Origin: Brachycybe producta
Lineage: Eukaryota > Arthropoda > Diplopoda > Playtdesmida > Andrognathidae
DNA length: 64,000 bases
Assembly (NCBI GenBank): GCA_036925085.1
Contig: JAUPFP010000008.1
Location: 7,360,173-7,424,172 of the forward strand
Direction of reading: 5' to 3'
The translations under genes and the position numbers were made by a program. Shown one piece after another: positions 50,093 to 63,512 of the stretch. Below the pieces are notes generated by a model that was not told where the DNA came from, searched no databases, and worked only from the letters and a program-made list of their open reading frames with translations. Every line of letters starts with the position of its first letter. The first letter of the stretch is position 1.

Positions 50093-51254
50093 AGTGCGAC
50101 ACAAATATAAAACCGATTTAACTAACCTATAAAACCAAACATGGCGGCCAACCTCCCCCCCTCCCTCTTATTAAAATGTTATAACCACTCTTAATAGACG
50201 CATTAATGATGTAATTTAGTAATGGGACTAAATATACGCTTGTAGACACGCAAACGCTATTATTTCATTTTTGTAGAAGAAAAACGGTGAGGAAGTCGCG
50301 ATTATATAACATGTAAATTATAGAACTAAATAGTAAGCCATAATACAATATGTGTAGCCTCCACCACCACCTCCTCCATTGTACCTCCCATTTCATTAAT
50401 ATAAAGTATAAAAAGGACACCAAAAACAACATTTTAAAAACGACAACCTGACAAAACTATTAAATGGGAAGTGAGAGCCCATGCACCTATAAAGAAATTA
50501 ATTATCAACTCCGGTGAGAATGTTTTGTTTGCGTTTCATTCAGTGTCAGTCTGTCTGTCCTCCTCCTCCTCCTCCTTCTTAACAACAATATGATGGATAC
50601 GGTGGCTCTAGAAGGTCATCATCATCATCACACATTCATTCCCATGCAGTTGGTTGAACCTATATCTTCTACCCTCCAATTTAACTTCATTTAATGTGTT
50701 TATACTAGATTCAGTTCAGTTAACACACATTCTTCTCTTTTTAAATATTTTTTTTTTCTGTTAGCAAACGAAGTGTATTTTTAGAAAAGTAAAAAGTAAA
50801 CATAAATCTAAGAATGATAAAAATATCATGTTGTTGAATCCCAAGTGACAAAATTCTATAACTATTAAAGAGTTAAACGAATGTGTGTTAAACTTCATTA
50901 AGAATGCTTATAATGAAAAAAATCCGCGTTCAACGTTTGAGAGATTTTGAATAATAAATTGATACCTATAGGTTATAATTAATTAATTATTCACTTAACT
51001 TTTCTTTAAGAAAACATTCAAAAAAATTTAAAAAAGGGTTTTGTAAAATGGTTTAAATCTACAGTCTTTTGATATTCCACATTTAATAACCACTTTAAGA
51101 AATATTTTTGAACTGTTCTAGAAAGTAAGAAAGTCGAAATTTATGTAATCTAAGGAGGAGATTTTCATGTTGTAAACTACTTCTTCTTCAGACACTTGAA
51201 CAAGAATTATATTTTGACGATATTTGACGCCACTTAAATTAAAAACGCGAATTT

Positions 51255-51380
51255 CAAATTACCATAAAGTTAATTTTTAAAGATATCTTAATTTTAAAAA
51301 AAAATCTTCGTAAGTGATTCATTTACTCTTCTACTTTTATAAAAGAATTTCACTTTTCGCTTAAATTACTTCTGAAAAAT
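51255..51380. mobile_element. Foldback family A, degenerate copy
   Basis: AAGTTAATTTTTAAAGATAT, then TTTACTCTTCTACTTTTATA and TCTGAAAAATAAAAC; weak right-arm match. Confidence 0.4.
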
Positions 51381-53276
51381 AAAACAACCAGTCTAATATT
51401 TCATTAGCGTAACCGGGTAAATTATTCCAGTTTATTTGCGTATTTTACACAAATTGCAAAACGCCTATTTTTTTAATAAATTCAATTAATAAGATTTGTG
51501 ACAACACTTTTATTCAAATAGAAACAATAATTTTTTTAATAAATTATGTAGCTACATACATATTATGCATATTTGAATCACAATATTTAAGTAATTTAAA
51601 TCACTAATTTAACTGAAAATAATAAATTTTCTAAATTTATTATCTAAATAAAACTTCGTTCTTTCAACAGATATTAAAAAACCGTTTATATTATCTTATG
51701 ATATTTAAGCTCAATTAGAATAGAGGCTACAGAGTAGTCATTTTGCAAACACTCTGTAAGAACGGCCATTAAAACTGTTTGCAGTGATTGCCTTACTCCA
51801 GGGGTTACAAAGAAACCTTTCTTCTTCTTTTTTATATTTTCGCCCCCAAAAAAAAAAGAACCAAATGAGTCCAGTCAATGAGGAAGGAGGAGGAGAGGTT
51901 ATAACATGAAACGATTGTTTCAAACGAAGAAAAAAAAAGTAATCATCAGACGAAATAAGATATGACGAGAGAGATGTGATTAAACACACACACAAAAAAG
52001 TGTTATTTGAGATACAAACAAATATCATTGGAGAAAAAGAGAAGAAAAAAAAAACTAATCTAAAGACGAAATTGTAAAGGGGTTCAAAGCTAATCACTTG
52101 TTAATTGTATTAAGACACACATAGTAAACAAAAAAAAAGAAATCTAAAAGAAACTAGAATGAAAAGAAGACACACATTGGTTGGTTGGGTGGGTGTTAAA
52201 CATATGGGGAAAGAAGGGCAAGCGGTGACGGAGGCAACATTATCTCGCCATCAGTTCGATTATTATCTAAAGCCAGTTTTGGCCATTGTGAAAACGAACA
52301 CCAACAACATTGTTACTCCCTTTCCCTCCATAAAAATCTATATAATAAGAGGCGCCGATAACTGTGTGTTGTGTATATATATTTATATAGTTAGTTTGGC
52401 GTCCAAATTGCTCATTCCACAAGTCAATATCTAAAGCAGCAGTGGTTTTCATTCTGTTGCCAAACTCCATGAAGAAGAGAGAGAGAGATAGGGATTAAAT
52501 GCACTTTCATTACTCCCTTAATTAGATTATCAACGAAGCGCACTATTATATAACTGTGTATATATTTATAGCAGGCAATGTTAGAATTATAGGATACGAG
52601 CAGCAGCAGAAACATACATGGATTGATAGACCTGCCATAGAGAGAGAGAGATATACAAAAAGCCCACACAAAACACACAACAGAAAATAAACAAAAGAAA
52701 ACAGAAATCACACCTATAAATACAAACACGCAACGCCATATTTTGCCACCCTTTCACTTTATTTAATATGAATTTTTTTTTTATTAAAAATTTGAAGAAA
52801 ATAGTATTTTTTTTATTAAAATTTACATTCGTAAAATCTTCATAATGTTCATCAACACTTAAAATAATCATTTTAATAATTATAAAATAAGTCACCGGAA
52901 TTGAATGGTGGTTTTCATAATTTAAACCTATTAATTATAGGATTGTTAAATATGTATTATTTACCTATGGGACTTGATGTAATTTTTAATTCTTCAAAAT
53001 TGTGTAATTTGTAGGAAAAAAAAAACTTTTCTTGATTTTTTTTAAAACTATGTTTATTTTGAAAAATATTTAATCAAGAGCCCGATATTTGTAATAAATA
53101 ATGTTTAATGACGTCGGCCATTTTGTTTTACATTAAAAAATATGGCAATAATTAGTTTTTTTAATGGATTTTTAAATATTTAAAATTTAATTTTTATCTT
53201 ATCTAAAAGAATTATGTAAAGAAACGAATTTAAAATGTGTATGACATAAAAAAGGAATATTAAGACAATGAAAACA

Positions 53277-53516
53277 TACATATATACCTACCTCAACCTG
53301 AGAAGAAGCTTGTGACGTCATAAGAATTATGATTTGTGTCATTTTGTCTGATATAAAAAGGGGTCATCACAAAAGAATTCAATAATCATTTCGATTGATT
53401 TATAAATTTGATATTATCCCTTTTTTATTATCAGAGTAAATGGACGCAATCTTACATTTTTAGTCAATCCCTAATGACGTCACACAAGCTTCTTCTTAGA
53501 ATGAGGCAGGTATATA
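53277..53516. mobile_element. Foldback element, family C copy 2
   Basis: CATATATACCTACCTCAACC then GAAGAAGCTTGTGACGTCAT pairs with ATGACGTCACACAAGCTTCT then GAATGAGGCAGGTATATATG. Interior TGTCATTTTGTCTGATATAA matches copy 1. It directly abuts the next palindrome. Confidence 0.75.
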
Positions 53517-53702
53517 TGTTAGTCAATCTGCGAAATCAGTCAATCTGTCGATTGCTTAGGCAATCTACAAAACAACCCACCTGCTAGTAGTGAATCTGCA
53601 AAATTCAACACCTAAAATGTATTGAATTTTACAAATTAATTAACAGGTTGGTTGTTTTGTAGATTGCCTAGACAATCTGCAGATTGACAGTAACATATAT
53701 AC
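53510..53702. mobile_element. Foldback element, family D copy 1
   Basis: GTATATATGTTAGTCAATCT, GATTGCTTAGGCAATCTACA and AAACAACCCACCTG pair with CAGGTTGGTTGTTTTGTAGA, TTGCCTAGACAATCTGCAGA and TTGACAGTAACATATATAC. The inner ATTCAACACC...TTGAATTTTA also pairs, so almost the whole 193 bp folds back. Confidence 0.85.
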
Positions 53703-54118
53703 AAAAACAAACACACCGATAAATGTAAAAGTTAGAAGAAGTTCTATAATATTTCTATCCAAACGAATAGAAATGATGTATAGAGAGTTACATACAGTTA
53801 GTTAAAGCAGCATCACCTTTCATAAATATAAAGGAAGAAACAACCTTTAATTTCATCATCTTTAGCTTCTTTTTCTAACATTTATAAGAAGACATTTTGA
53901 AAGATTATATTTAAGATTGGATGAGATGAGAGAGAGAGAAAGAGTGAAAAATCTCTAGAGTCCAGAAAGAGAGAGAAAGAGAGATAAGATTACTGACCAA
54001 ACGTAAATATTTTATGACCACTATCTTATTTTTTTTTTTACAACAACAACGATAAGAATCGATAATCCGTTAAACAATAAAAAATATATATACTGTAAAT
54101 ATCGATCAATCCTCCAGA

Positions 54119-54149
54119 ATTACAACAACAACAACAACAACAACAACAT
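54119..54149. repeat. (CAA)n microsatellite
   Basis: About nine ACA/CAA units. Other trinucleotide tracts: ATC at about 25076-25109 and 42809-42838, GAG at about 44272-44296. Confidence 0.9.
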
Positions 54150-54291
54150 AAAAAAAGAGACGAACAAAAAAAACTAGAATGAAAATGAGAGAGAGTGAGA
54201 TAGACAGGAAAAAAAGATACGAGGAGCAGCAGCACATCCAATCATTAATCGCATGATTTCATTTTCAGTGAAGTTCAGAAAGAGAGATATA

Positions 54292-54404
<113 letters not shown>

Positions 54405-54518
54405 TTGCTGCTGCTGACAAAATCGATAATAAAAAAGTAGAAAAAAAAAACAGAATCTTGTTGTATCCTTAAGAAGAAGAAAAAAAGATAAGAAGTGAGC
54501 ATTTTTCTGAAGCGTGAT

Positions 54519-54579
<61 letters not shown>

Positions 54580-56755
54580 TATACTGTATATAGAAAGATG
54601 GAAGGGGAGAAAGAAGAAGAAAAAAACCCCTGGTTTTGGGTGTTGAGAAGAAGATAAAAAAATCCCTCCGTGTTGAGCAAACCCCAATATGTATGCATAT
54701 TTTAATCCCTCAACCCAACCCCGCCCTGCTTTTTTTTAAAAAAAACCCCTTACCCTCCCCCACACTATACCTCCTTTTTTCCTCTCCCCACTCTCCCCTC
54801 TCCCCTCTTCCTAAAAAAATCCTATCTACATCATCGAATTCATGGCATGAGATGCATTTGAAAAACAGATTACACAAAATCGATATACTATATATGTGAG
54901 TATGGGCTATTGATCCATAGATCTCACATATGATGATGGAAGGAAGGAAGGAAGGATATCTGAGAGAGCGAGAGAGAGAAATATTCAAAAAAAAAAAAAA
55001 AAAGAAAATCTCTGAGGGAGAAAAGGGGTTTTCAGAAAAAAAGAGAGAAATATGGATAAGAAAAAAAATTATAATAATATGCAAATGATGGCATAATTTG
55101 ATGAAGACGAAGGAGAGAGAACCGATATATTTATAAATTTCACCCGAAAAAAAAAAACACACATCGATAATGTTAACAGGCATAAATCTGACTGAGATCT
55201 TTCTCTTAGCTGTTTTTTTTTTCTTTCAAAATTCCACATCCACCCACCTCCCCCCCCTTATTGCTGAAATATATATATCCCTCAAAATATACAGTTCCTG
55301 TATAATAAGCAAATATATAAGTTGACTTCTTATAGCATCTTATATATATATATATATATATTATATATGCATAAAAACATGTTATATGTGCTTTATAATT
55401 ATACGATGAAGATAGAAATGATATATGAAAAATGTAATGTAAAGAAAAGATGAAGAGAGAGAGAGAGAGAAAATCTTAAGCTTTGAAATGTGAGTTTAAT
55501 AAGCATACACACATATGATACATACACCACTCTCTCATAACGAGAAAAGACATAAGAAGAACTGTAGATAAAAAGAGGGAGAGAGAAAAAAACCTCCCCC
55601 GTCTTCACTCCAATGTTTCCCCCCCTAAATTCTCTCCCCATCATCAAGCGTTGAATACATGTATCTTAACGAATCTTAAGGCCTTGTTTGACTTATTTCT
55701 TTGCAGATTAACAAAGAGAGAAAAAAAAAAAATCAAATAAGAACATAAGAAAGAAACCTCCTAAAAGACAACAAAAAAAGAAGAGAAAAAACCTTGATAT
55801 AAAAAAAATTTGCTAATGAGGTTAAATAAAAGATTTTCATATATATTTTTTTTGTTTGGCTTTTCTTATATATTTATACAGTGCTTATTATGCTTATATA
55901 ATATTTCAATCTAGTCAATAAACATAAGAAGAAAAAAAACTATGATTATAGATGAAAAGAGATGCTGATGATAATGAACAGAAAGAGAGAAAAAAAAATC
56001 ACCAAAAATTGTATCTTAGAAACCAAGTTTTTTTATTTATTTTGAGATAAAAGAAGAGAGCAGCAGCCACTTCATAAAAGTAATCAAAACTTTCATTATG
56101 TTAAGATTGTAAATCATCATCATCAAGAAAACCCGTCTTTTTTATATTTATATTTATAGACAAGACAAATTTGATTCAAAAGAAAACAATTTACATGAAA
56201 AGCAGGAAACCTAAAAAAAAAAATCATGCTGATTTTTCTTATTTTAAGACGAATAAAAAAAAATTCTTAAAAAAATCTAGTTTTGATTTTTCTATAGAAG
56301 AAGAAATTCTAAAAAGCAAAATAACAATAACATCAATGTTGTTTTCTTATCTATTCTTCTTTTCTTTTTAAAAAAAACTGACAATATTAGAAGAAGAAGA
56401 AAAAAAGTTGCAAATGTTTTTCATGAGTCACGACGACGACACAACATCATACAACAACAAACAACATGTGATGATGATGATGATGATAACGCAATCATTA
56501 CTAGGCATTTTTTCTCTTTTTCATATACAGTATATATATTGCTTAAAAGCGCCATTTAGACGCATGAACGAAACAAAAAAAAAAGATGCCCCATTGCCAT
56601 TCTAAAAAGAAAATGAACAAAAATGGCCGCGTTTTGTTTAAAATTCAAAACAGCAGCCAGCCAAAAACAGCAGCCAAATATATTCCGGAAAAAAAAGCAC
56701 AAAAAAGAGAGAGAGAGAGAGAGAGAGAGGGGAAAAGAGAAAAAACGGGACTGGC

Positions 56756-56898
56756 TCACTACAGCTACCAAAACAATATATTTTATTTATCAATACGTTT
56801 AGGTTAGATTCGGTTACGTTTCATTAGGTTTGGTTTCATTAGGTAAGGTTCGGTAAGGTTAGAGAGAAAGGGTTATATTTTTTTGGTAGCTGTAGTGA
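56756..56898. mobile_element. 18-bp inverted repeats around a TTAGG-like degenerate array
   Basis: TCACTACAGCTACCAAAA (56756-56773) is the exact reverse complement of TTTTGGTAGCTGTAGTGA (56881-56898). Between them is a degenerate tandem of TAGGTT/CGGTTA/TAGGTAAGGTTCGG-like units. To the right, GTAGCTCTAGTGACCC-like units repeat imperfectly up to about 56957. Confidence 0.85.
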
Positions 56899-57299
56899 CC
56901 CAAGTAGCTGTTCTCCCCCTAGTAGCTCTTGTGAGTCTTGGTAGCTCTAGTGACCCCCAACGGAAAAAAAACAAGCCTTAAATAGTAGGGGAGGGGGGGG
57001 GGGGGGGGGGGGTCGCGTCTCTCAAACCTCAATCATATACAGAGTGAGTGAATGTAACGTCACTACCTATATACTTTAAAAACAGGCGAACTGAATAAGC
57101 GCCAATTCAATCTCAAATGAAAACACACATGTTCAAACTGTTATACCAGGTATTGCATCATACCTGATATCAGTTTTCAATGGTCTGTCTTATTAACCAA
57201 GTCTTAACTATGTTGAAAATTAATTTTTTTCATAAACATAACAATAAAACAACTGTTTAAAATGGTTTAACATTATTCCTTATTAACTAACTCCAACTT

Positions 57300-57500
57300 G
57301 TAATAAGTCAAGAGATATTCTTTACAAAATAAACTTTTTATTGCCTTTTAAAAATTTAAGAAGAAAAAAAAAACCCTTATTCAAAACAATTTGGAAGAAA
57401 AGCAATAAGAAGATTACATTTGAAGATATACCAACATAAAAAACACCCTTTAACCTCTTCCAGTTACTCTTCTACTTTCTATCACGCTTTTAAAAACAAT
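57300..57500. mobile_element. Foldback family A, partial copy
   Basis: Contains TTTACAAAATAAACTTTTTA (left-arm interior) and CAGTTACTCTTCTACTTTCT (right terminus) with a diverged centre. Confidence 0.5.
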
Positions 57501-59505
57501 AAAAAAAACGTGACCCTTTAATAAAAAAAAATGTTTAAACAATAAAAAGGGAGATATTTAAGATATTTATAAGTTAAGATCCACCCTGTATATTAAACAT
57601 ACCATAAGATTTGTAGACATTTTGAGAGATAAGTTTTTTTTACATAAAGGGAAACGAAAAGGTAAAAAAATAGGGGAAAGGAGGGGTTAATGAGACTCGA
57701 CCCCCCCCTTAAAATAAAGGCACAATGAACATTCAAAGAGTTACAAAATAGGAAGAAAAAAAAAGAAGGAGGCGGCTAGTTTTGGGTGGAGAAGAAGAAA
57801 AGATAATAGAAAGTGAATTTTAGAACACCCTTTTGATTATAAACCCTGTAATATGAGTGGGCTAACTCGAATTATACACGAACAATAACAAGGGTATCTT
57901 TTTTTTTGTATGTATATATATATATATAGAAAGGGAGGATGTTAAGAGGCAACGCCCACATAAAACATAATACCCTACTATATCCACCCCCAGACACACC
58001 AATTCATTCAATGATAACGACCATCCATAAAAAAAATGAAATTGAACGAGGCAATGGGGCAAAAAAAAAATGAAGGCAGAGGAAATTACCCTCCCTCCCT
58101 CTCTCTCTCCTTCCCCCTTCCCCAACATAAGGTGTTCAATGATTGAAGACAATGGTCGTAATACGGTCTCTCTGTGTGCGCAATTTAGGAACCCCCCAAC
58201 TGAACTAACACCTCTAAAAAAAAAGCAGTAAAGTCTCACCTTCTACCCTCCCACCCACCCAACACCCCAATTTCATCCATTTTTCTCTATAGATACATGT
58301 TCATATATAATACATATATATATATATGTGTATATATATATGTATCTGAACATTTGTTCTACAACCCACAGCTTTCAGCAAAAGTAACAGAATAGACAGA
58401 AAGCGAGAGAGAAAAACGCAATGCAAGTCGATAAATTGATCGTAACCACGTAATGGGCATGTCGCAATTGGGTGGGCCAACACACACACACAGTACCACC
58501 AATGGAACCAATGTTAGTATAGTATATGTTACAGTCAAAAACCCGAATTCGGATAGAAAAACTAGTTTTAAATTTTATACAAAAAAAATATGGACTTATT
58601 TTCATTTAAATTCATATTTTATGAGAATTTTTTTTTATATATATTTTAGGTGAAATTTCACAAATATCTTTTGTAATTTGTAATTCTATTTAGAATTAAA
58701 ATTTTAAACAAAATATTAATCATGTGAAAAGATTCTATAAATTTAAAAGAATTATATTTTAATTAATTAATATTTTAATTTTTAATTAAATAAAATTAGT
58801 TGTAATTTTTTAAAAAATATAACACTGGTTAATTAATTTAAAACACGGCCTTGATTTTAACTAAAAGAACCTTAATTAAATATGGTCATTTTCTTCCCTC
58901 AAATTGACCAAACTCATGCTATATTAAGGGTAGAATCACACACACACACATACTGAAAAAACCAACGTGAAAATAGAATTACATATGGCGCTACTGCTAA
59001 ATACCTTACAAAGTGAAATTCAGTGTGTTTTCATTGAGCGCGGCGTGTGATTCTTTCAGGACTAACATTGAACTATTTCCTCGAATTCGGGTTTGACTGC
59101 AAAATATGCTTAAAATACACATAAAGCAATAAATGTGAAAGAGAGAAAATGAAAATAAAAAATCCCCCAAAAATTCCCCAGTCCCCCCCCCCCCCCCGGT
59201 ACTTCTCACGCCTGTATATAGTTTGCCTGTTCATGACGCCATTCTTTCCAATTTTTTTTTTCGTATCCCCAGGAGCTCCATTTTCCATTGCTCCCTCTAC
59301 TCTCCCCTTAGCCTCCATTCATCCCTCTCTTCCCATTCCCAATCAATCGATAAACTCTACTAGAACCACATACTATATGTCAGACAGTGAAAGAGAGAGA
59401 GAAAAAAAAAGCTCCAAACTCTCAACGGCCTAACATTGAATTCCATATATGAATAAATATATGTTCCCCTCTCTCAAAATGAAAACCGAAATCATTCTTA
59501 CCAAG

Positions 59506-59645
59506 TCACTAGTCAATTTGTAAAATCACCAAACTAGTTGTCAATGTGCGAAATATCTAAAACAACAAGACCATTTTACAAAATGTTAATAAACTATGAA
59601 ACTCAAATGACTTCTTCAAATGGCGTTTTGCAAATTGACTAGTGA
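59506..59645. mobile_element. Foldback element, possible family D copy 2
   Basis: TCACTAGTCAATTTGTAAAA pairs with TTTTGCAAATTGACTAGTGA at the far end. It shares the GTCAATnTGNNAAAT style of motif with the element at 53510 but is diverged inside. Confidence 0.6.
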
Positions 59646-59897
59646 AATCACAGATTGACAGATCGAACTGCCCTCTATACGAGTTTACTACTATTTATAT
59701 AAAGAAGGTTCAATTTGCACGTCATTTCTAATAAAATCTCAAATGTTTTTTTTTTTCATTTCACTTCACTCTCACTCTAAAATCCATAGTGTTAAGTTTG
59801 ACTGACACATGTCATATGACATTTCACCATTTCCAAATGGAGAAAGAGCAAATAACACATTTGAATACATTTCTTCAGGTTGGCGAAAATGATCTTG

Positions 59898-59915
59898 CAG
59901 ACTAGAGGGCGCTTT
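59898..59915 (+). promoter_or_regulatory. CTCF-like core motif
   Basis: CAGACTAGAGGGCGCTTT contains CTAGAGGGCGC, the most invariant part of the CTCF core. Confidence 0.4.
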
Positions 59916-60150
59916 TGTTCAGTTAATACACCGTTTTCAAAGCAGTTCGAAGAGCTTTTTGCTTATGTATGAGGAGGTCTCTTATTGTATAACAAACTGG
60001 TCAATTTTTATATAAAAATTTAACATGAATGGCGTCTCATACATTAGCTTATAGCTTCGTCATATAAATTATAACCAATATACAACACTTAGCTACTGAA
60101 CGCACCTATAAACATAAAAAACTAAAAAGGATATATAACTTTTTCTCACA

Positions 60151-60340
60151 GGCAGTTAGAAATCGGGGAGAACTTCATTTGGCTCCGCCCTTGTTATGAC
60201 AACCGGCAACTTCTAATTGGTTGGTTATGTGGTTCGACGTTGAAAAGGGCGGAGCATGTGACGTCAGACTGTACATAACCAGCCAATTAGAAGTTGCCAG
60301 TCATCATAACAAGGGCGGAGCCAAATGAAGTTCTCCCCTA
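60151..60340 (+). mobile_element. Foldback MITE, family B copy 1
   Basis: The arms at 60165-60230 and 60274-60338 are near-perfect reverse complements, including GGCTCCGCCCTTGTTATGAC and CAACTTCTAATTGG. The left end continues AGGCAGTTAGAAATCGGGG; the right counterpart of this terminus is lost or diverged. The loop carries TTCGACGTTGAAAAGGGCGG. Confidence 0.9.
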
Positions 60341-61309
60341 ACGTTTTCTCCGACTCTTAGCCAAAATACAGATTTTTTTTACTTCGGCACTATCGTAATG
60401 CATGCTGGGTGCTGACGTCCCTGAGCTACTAGCAGATGTATTACCATTATCTGTTATAAAATTAAATCGAGTTTTCTATCGGTAGGTGAATTATTTATAG
60501 ACACCCTGTACATCATAAATAATAAAAAAATAATAAGCGAAAAATTTCACCAAAAATGTAAATAAAACACGTAATGTACAGGAAATATAACCAGTTTTGA
60601 GAGAAGAACTCAGGAAAAGGAAGAAGGAGTGGTAGATATTATGTGTGGTTCCTATAATTCCACCTTCATCCCCCCCCCCCAACTCACCTCAGGAAAACTT
60701 TTGGCATCTTTTCTTCATTTTTTTGCATATAAAAATACCCCCTTCGTCGTCGTCTGTCTATTGATTTGCAAAAATGCCTTCAACTATTACAATAGTATAG
60801 AGTGAGACATAGACGCATACATATGATAAATTATAGAAATCTTCTAATATTGACTGACTGAATGACTGACGACGCCCTTCCTCTCCCTTCCCATCCTATC
60901 TTATCATCGTTGTCATCATCATCACACACCAACGGAGAGAAAGAAGCCAAACACTTCAAACGCCTCCTCCATATCCCCTCTTATAATGCAAAATATATAT
61001 AAAATTGCATCGAAATTTTCCTCGCCATCTAATAAATTCTTCTATATATTCAATTTTTCTATCACTTAGTTCCAAGTATAAATATTTTATTTGATAACAC
61101 ACACAAAAAAAAAGGTTAGACATTAAATAAAAATGAAAACAAATCTCAAAACATTCCTCGAATTTAGGAACAAATTACTTTCGAAATTATAATTAGACTT
61201 TTTAAGGTAATTTTGTCACAATACAGGATAAGGTAACAAAGGTAATTTATAATTAGTAAGACTCGGATTTGTCTGATTGTCAAATGTTCCTCAAAATGTG
61301 ACCGAAGTG

Positions 61310-61500
61310 TCCATCAGCATCATTATTTTCTAATAAAAAAGGGCTAGTTAGAGGCTAGAACTCTAGTTGACAAAGTATAAAAATCAAACAGCTAGCCTCT
61401 AACCAGACTTTTTGGTTAGAAAAAGCATAATTCCAGTTGCTGTAATAATGATGATGGGCCACAAATTGAGAAACGATATTGCATCCGAGCCCTAATCATT
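61310..61500 (-). repeat. Dispersed repeat, family E copy 2
   Basis: Reverse-complement counterpart of the copy at 37475: GGGCTCGGATGCAATATCG, TTTCTCAATTTGTGGCCCAT, CAGCAACTGGAATTATGC and GTCAACTAGAGTTCTAGCCT when read on the minus strand. The internal pair GGCTAGTTAGAGGCTAG / CTAGCCTCTAACCAG is clear. Confidence 0.75.
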
Positions 61501-62746
61501 ACTTTGATTTTTTAAAAAAAAAAAAACATTAAAAATCAAAATTTTAATGTTTATTAAAAAGTTGTACAACAAATTTAAATGTAACCATAGTTTAAATTTT
61601 ATTATAAAATGAGTTAAAAATTCATAATGAACATGTTTTACTTGAATTTTGCGTAACTTTCAAAGATAATCAAGAGTTTTTTGTGACGTAATAACTACTA
61701 ATAAGTCAAGCTTAAAAGAGAATATATGAAGAAAAAAAACACTAAAGCAAATGATATGATGCATTATTATTATTATTATTTCTTGCATTTTTTTCCTTTC
61801 TTTTTCTCGAATGCCCAATTGCATTTTTATCCATCCCCCCCCCCCCCCCCCCATTCGTTATATGTTCAACTTCTCTCAATAAGTCGACTCTTTTTTCTTA
61901 TTAAATCTTGCCATCATTTTTCAATAAATTCACTATAATACGAGAACGGCGTTGCCAAGCAAGAATTTTCTTCTTCAAGTCGTCCTTTTATTTTTTTTTT
62001 TTTCTGTACTTTTTCTTATGCAAAAAAAAAAAAACGTCTAAAATTTCATCTGCATAACTCAGGTCTCTTTCTTTTCTTACTCAAAGTCTCAATTCGTATT
62101 TTTCGCCTCATCTTCAAATCCTCCTCCTTTTTTTCCGCCCTTTCTCCCCTCTCTCCCCCCAATCTTATTTCTTTGTCATGAGACGCTGAAAAATTTGCAT
62201 GAATAAAAACGCAGCTAAATACATCTCCATATAATATTATGAAAAAAAAAAAAAACGAAGTAGAAGCCGTGTCATATCCTAAAGAAAATACTCATATCTA
62301 TCAATAGAGATAAAAAAAAAGTATTGCAAGAATTTTTCCATCATCTTATTTTTTTTTTCTATATAAAACTGAACAAGTACGAGAGTGATGCGGCGCATAC
62401 CACCTACCTACCTCTATATATTTTCCCCACCTTCGTCTCGTCATCATTTTCTCCAACTCTTAAATAGAAACGCCATTCTGCCATACGACATCAGTTATAG
62501 ATGTTTTATTATAAATACAATTTTATATGAAGAAAGTATGCATATATTAATATGGACGAATAAGAAGAAAGTGTGGAGGTAGGGTAACTCCACCCACACC
62601 TCCTCCTCCTCCCCTCTCTTGACATTCATGATGCATCATCATCATATAATGACGAGTTTACTGATTGCTTTTTAAAAAGCAGTGTGTGAACTTATGCAAT
62701 GCAGAGTGTCCCATAAGTCAAAGAATCATAAAAGCTCCTTTTTAAC

Positions 62747-62948
62747 AGGCAATTAGAAATCGGGACAAACAGAAGTTGGCTCCGCCCTTTTTATGACGAC
62801 CAGCAACTTCTAATTGGTTGGTTATGTAGTCTGACGTTACATGCTCCGCCTTTTTCAACGTCGAACCACACAACAAACCAATTAGAAGTTGCCAGTCGTC
62901 ATAAAAAGGGCGGAGTCAACTTCTGTTTGTCCCGATTTCTAATTGCCT
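62747..62948 (-). mobile_element. Foldback MITE, family B copy 2 (complete)
   Basis: A 202-bp element running from AGGCAATTAGAAATCGGGAC to GTCCCGATTTCTAATTGCCT. Arms pair almost perfectly and match copy 1 at 60151. The asymmetric loop (CTCCGCCTTTTTCAACGTCG) is the reverse complement of the loop in copy 1, so the two copies have opposite orientations. Termini are intact here. Confidence 0.92.
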
Positions 62949-63512
62949 CTCATTTTTATGTCTTTTAGTCCTAACATTCACCTGGTGTTGTTTGTGTTCC
63001 GGGTAGATTCCGGTTAATTTAGACACATCATGGCACATATTAATAAAACACATTTTATTGAAAATAAATTTTGATCACGTTTTAACACATTATGCATTTT
63101 AACCTCATTTTCTTAAAACATTTTATTCACCTTCTGAATTCAGAGTGTAGTTGACCAGAGCTCTTCATTTATTCATCTTCTGAACAGAATTTCATACAAC
63201 GTCGTCCCCGTTATTCTTTTTTTTGTTTAAAAAAAATACATTTATTTAAAATTAGCCATTTTTTTCTTTCTCGTCTGAACACTCTTTGTCTAGATGATAT
63301 AATATGTGTATGTATAATAACCAAAATTCGACCATTTAAATTTATTTTTATACAAATTCTAAGCTTCATATGTGTAAGTATTGTAGTTTTTTCATTTTAG
63401 CACATTTAGACATATATCAGGCCTATATATCACTCTCTCCAAAGAAAAGAATACATTTACCTATAGATTTACATTTACATAGTTTGCTTTTCTTATATAT
63501 ACAATATACATG

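Noticed and set aside
59805-59845. Minus-strand EMSYD, resembling the YYEMSYG motif of the missing Groucho exon
   Set aside because: Only five residues match, upstream residues do not fit, and no acceptor or donor frames it.
60690-60735. Possible minus-strand exon ending at GTGAGTTGGG
   Set aside because: Good donor, but purine-rich sequence upstream gives no acceptor and the frame (MPKVFLR) matches nothing.
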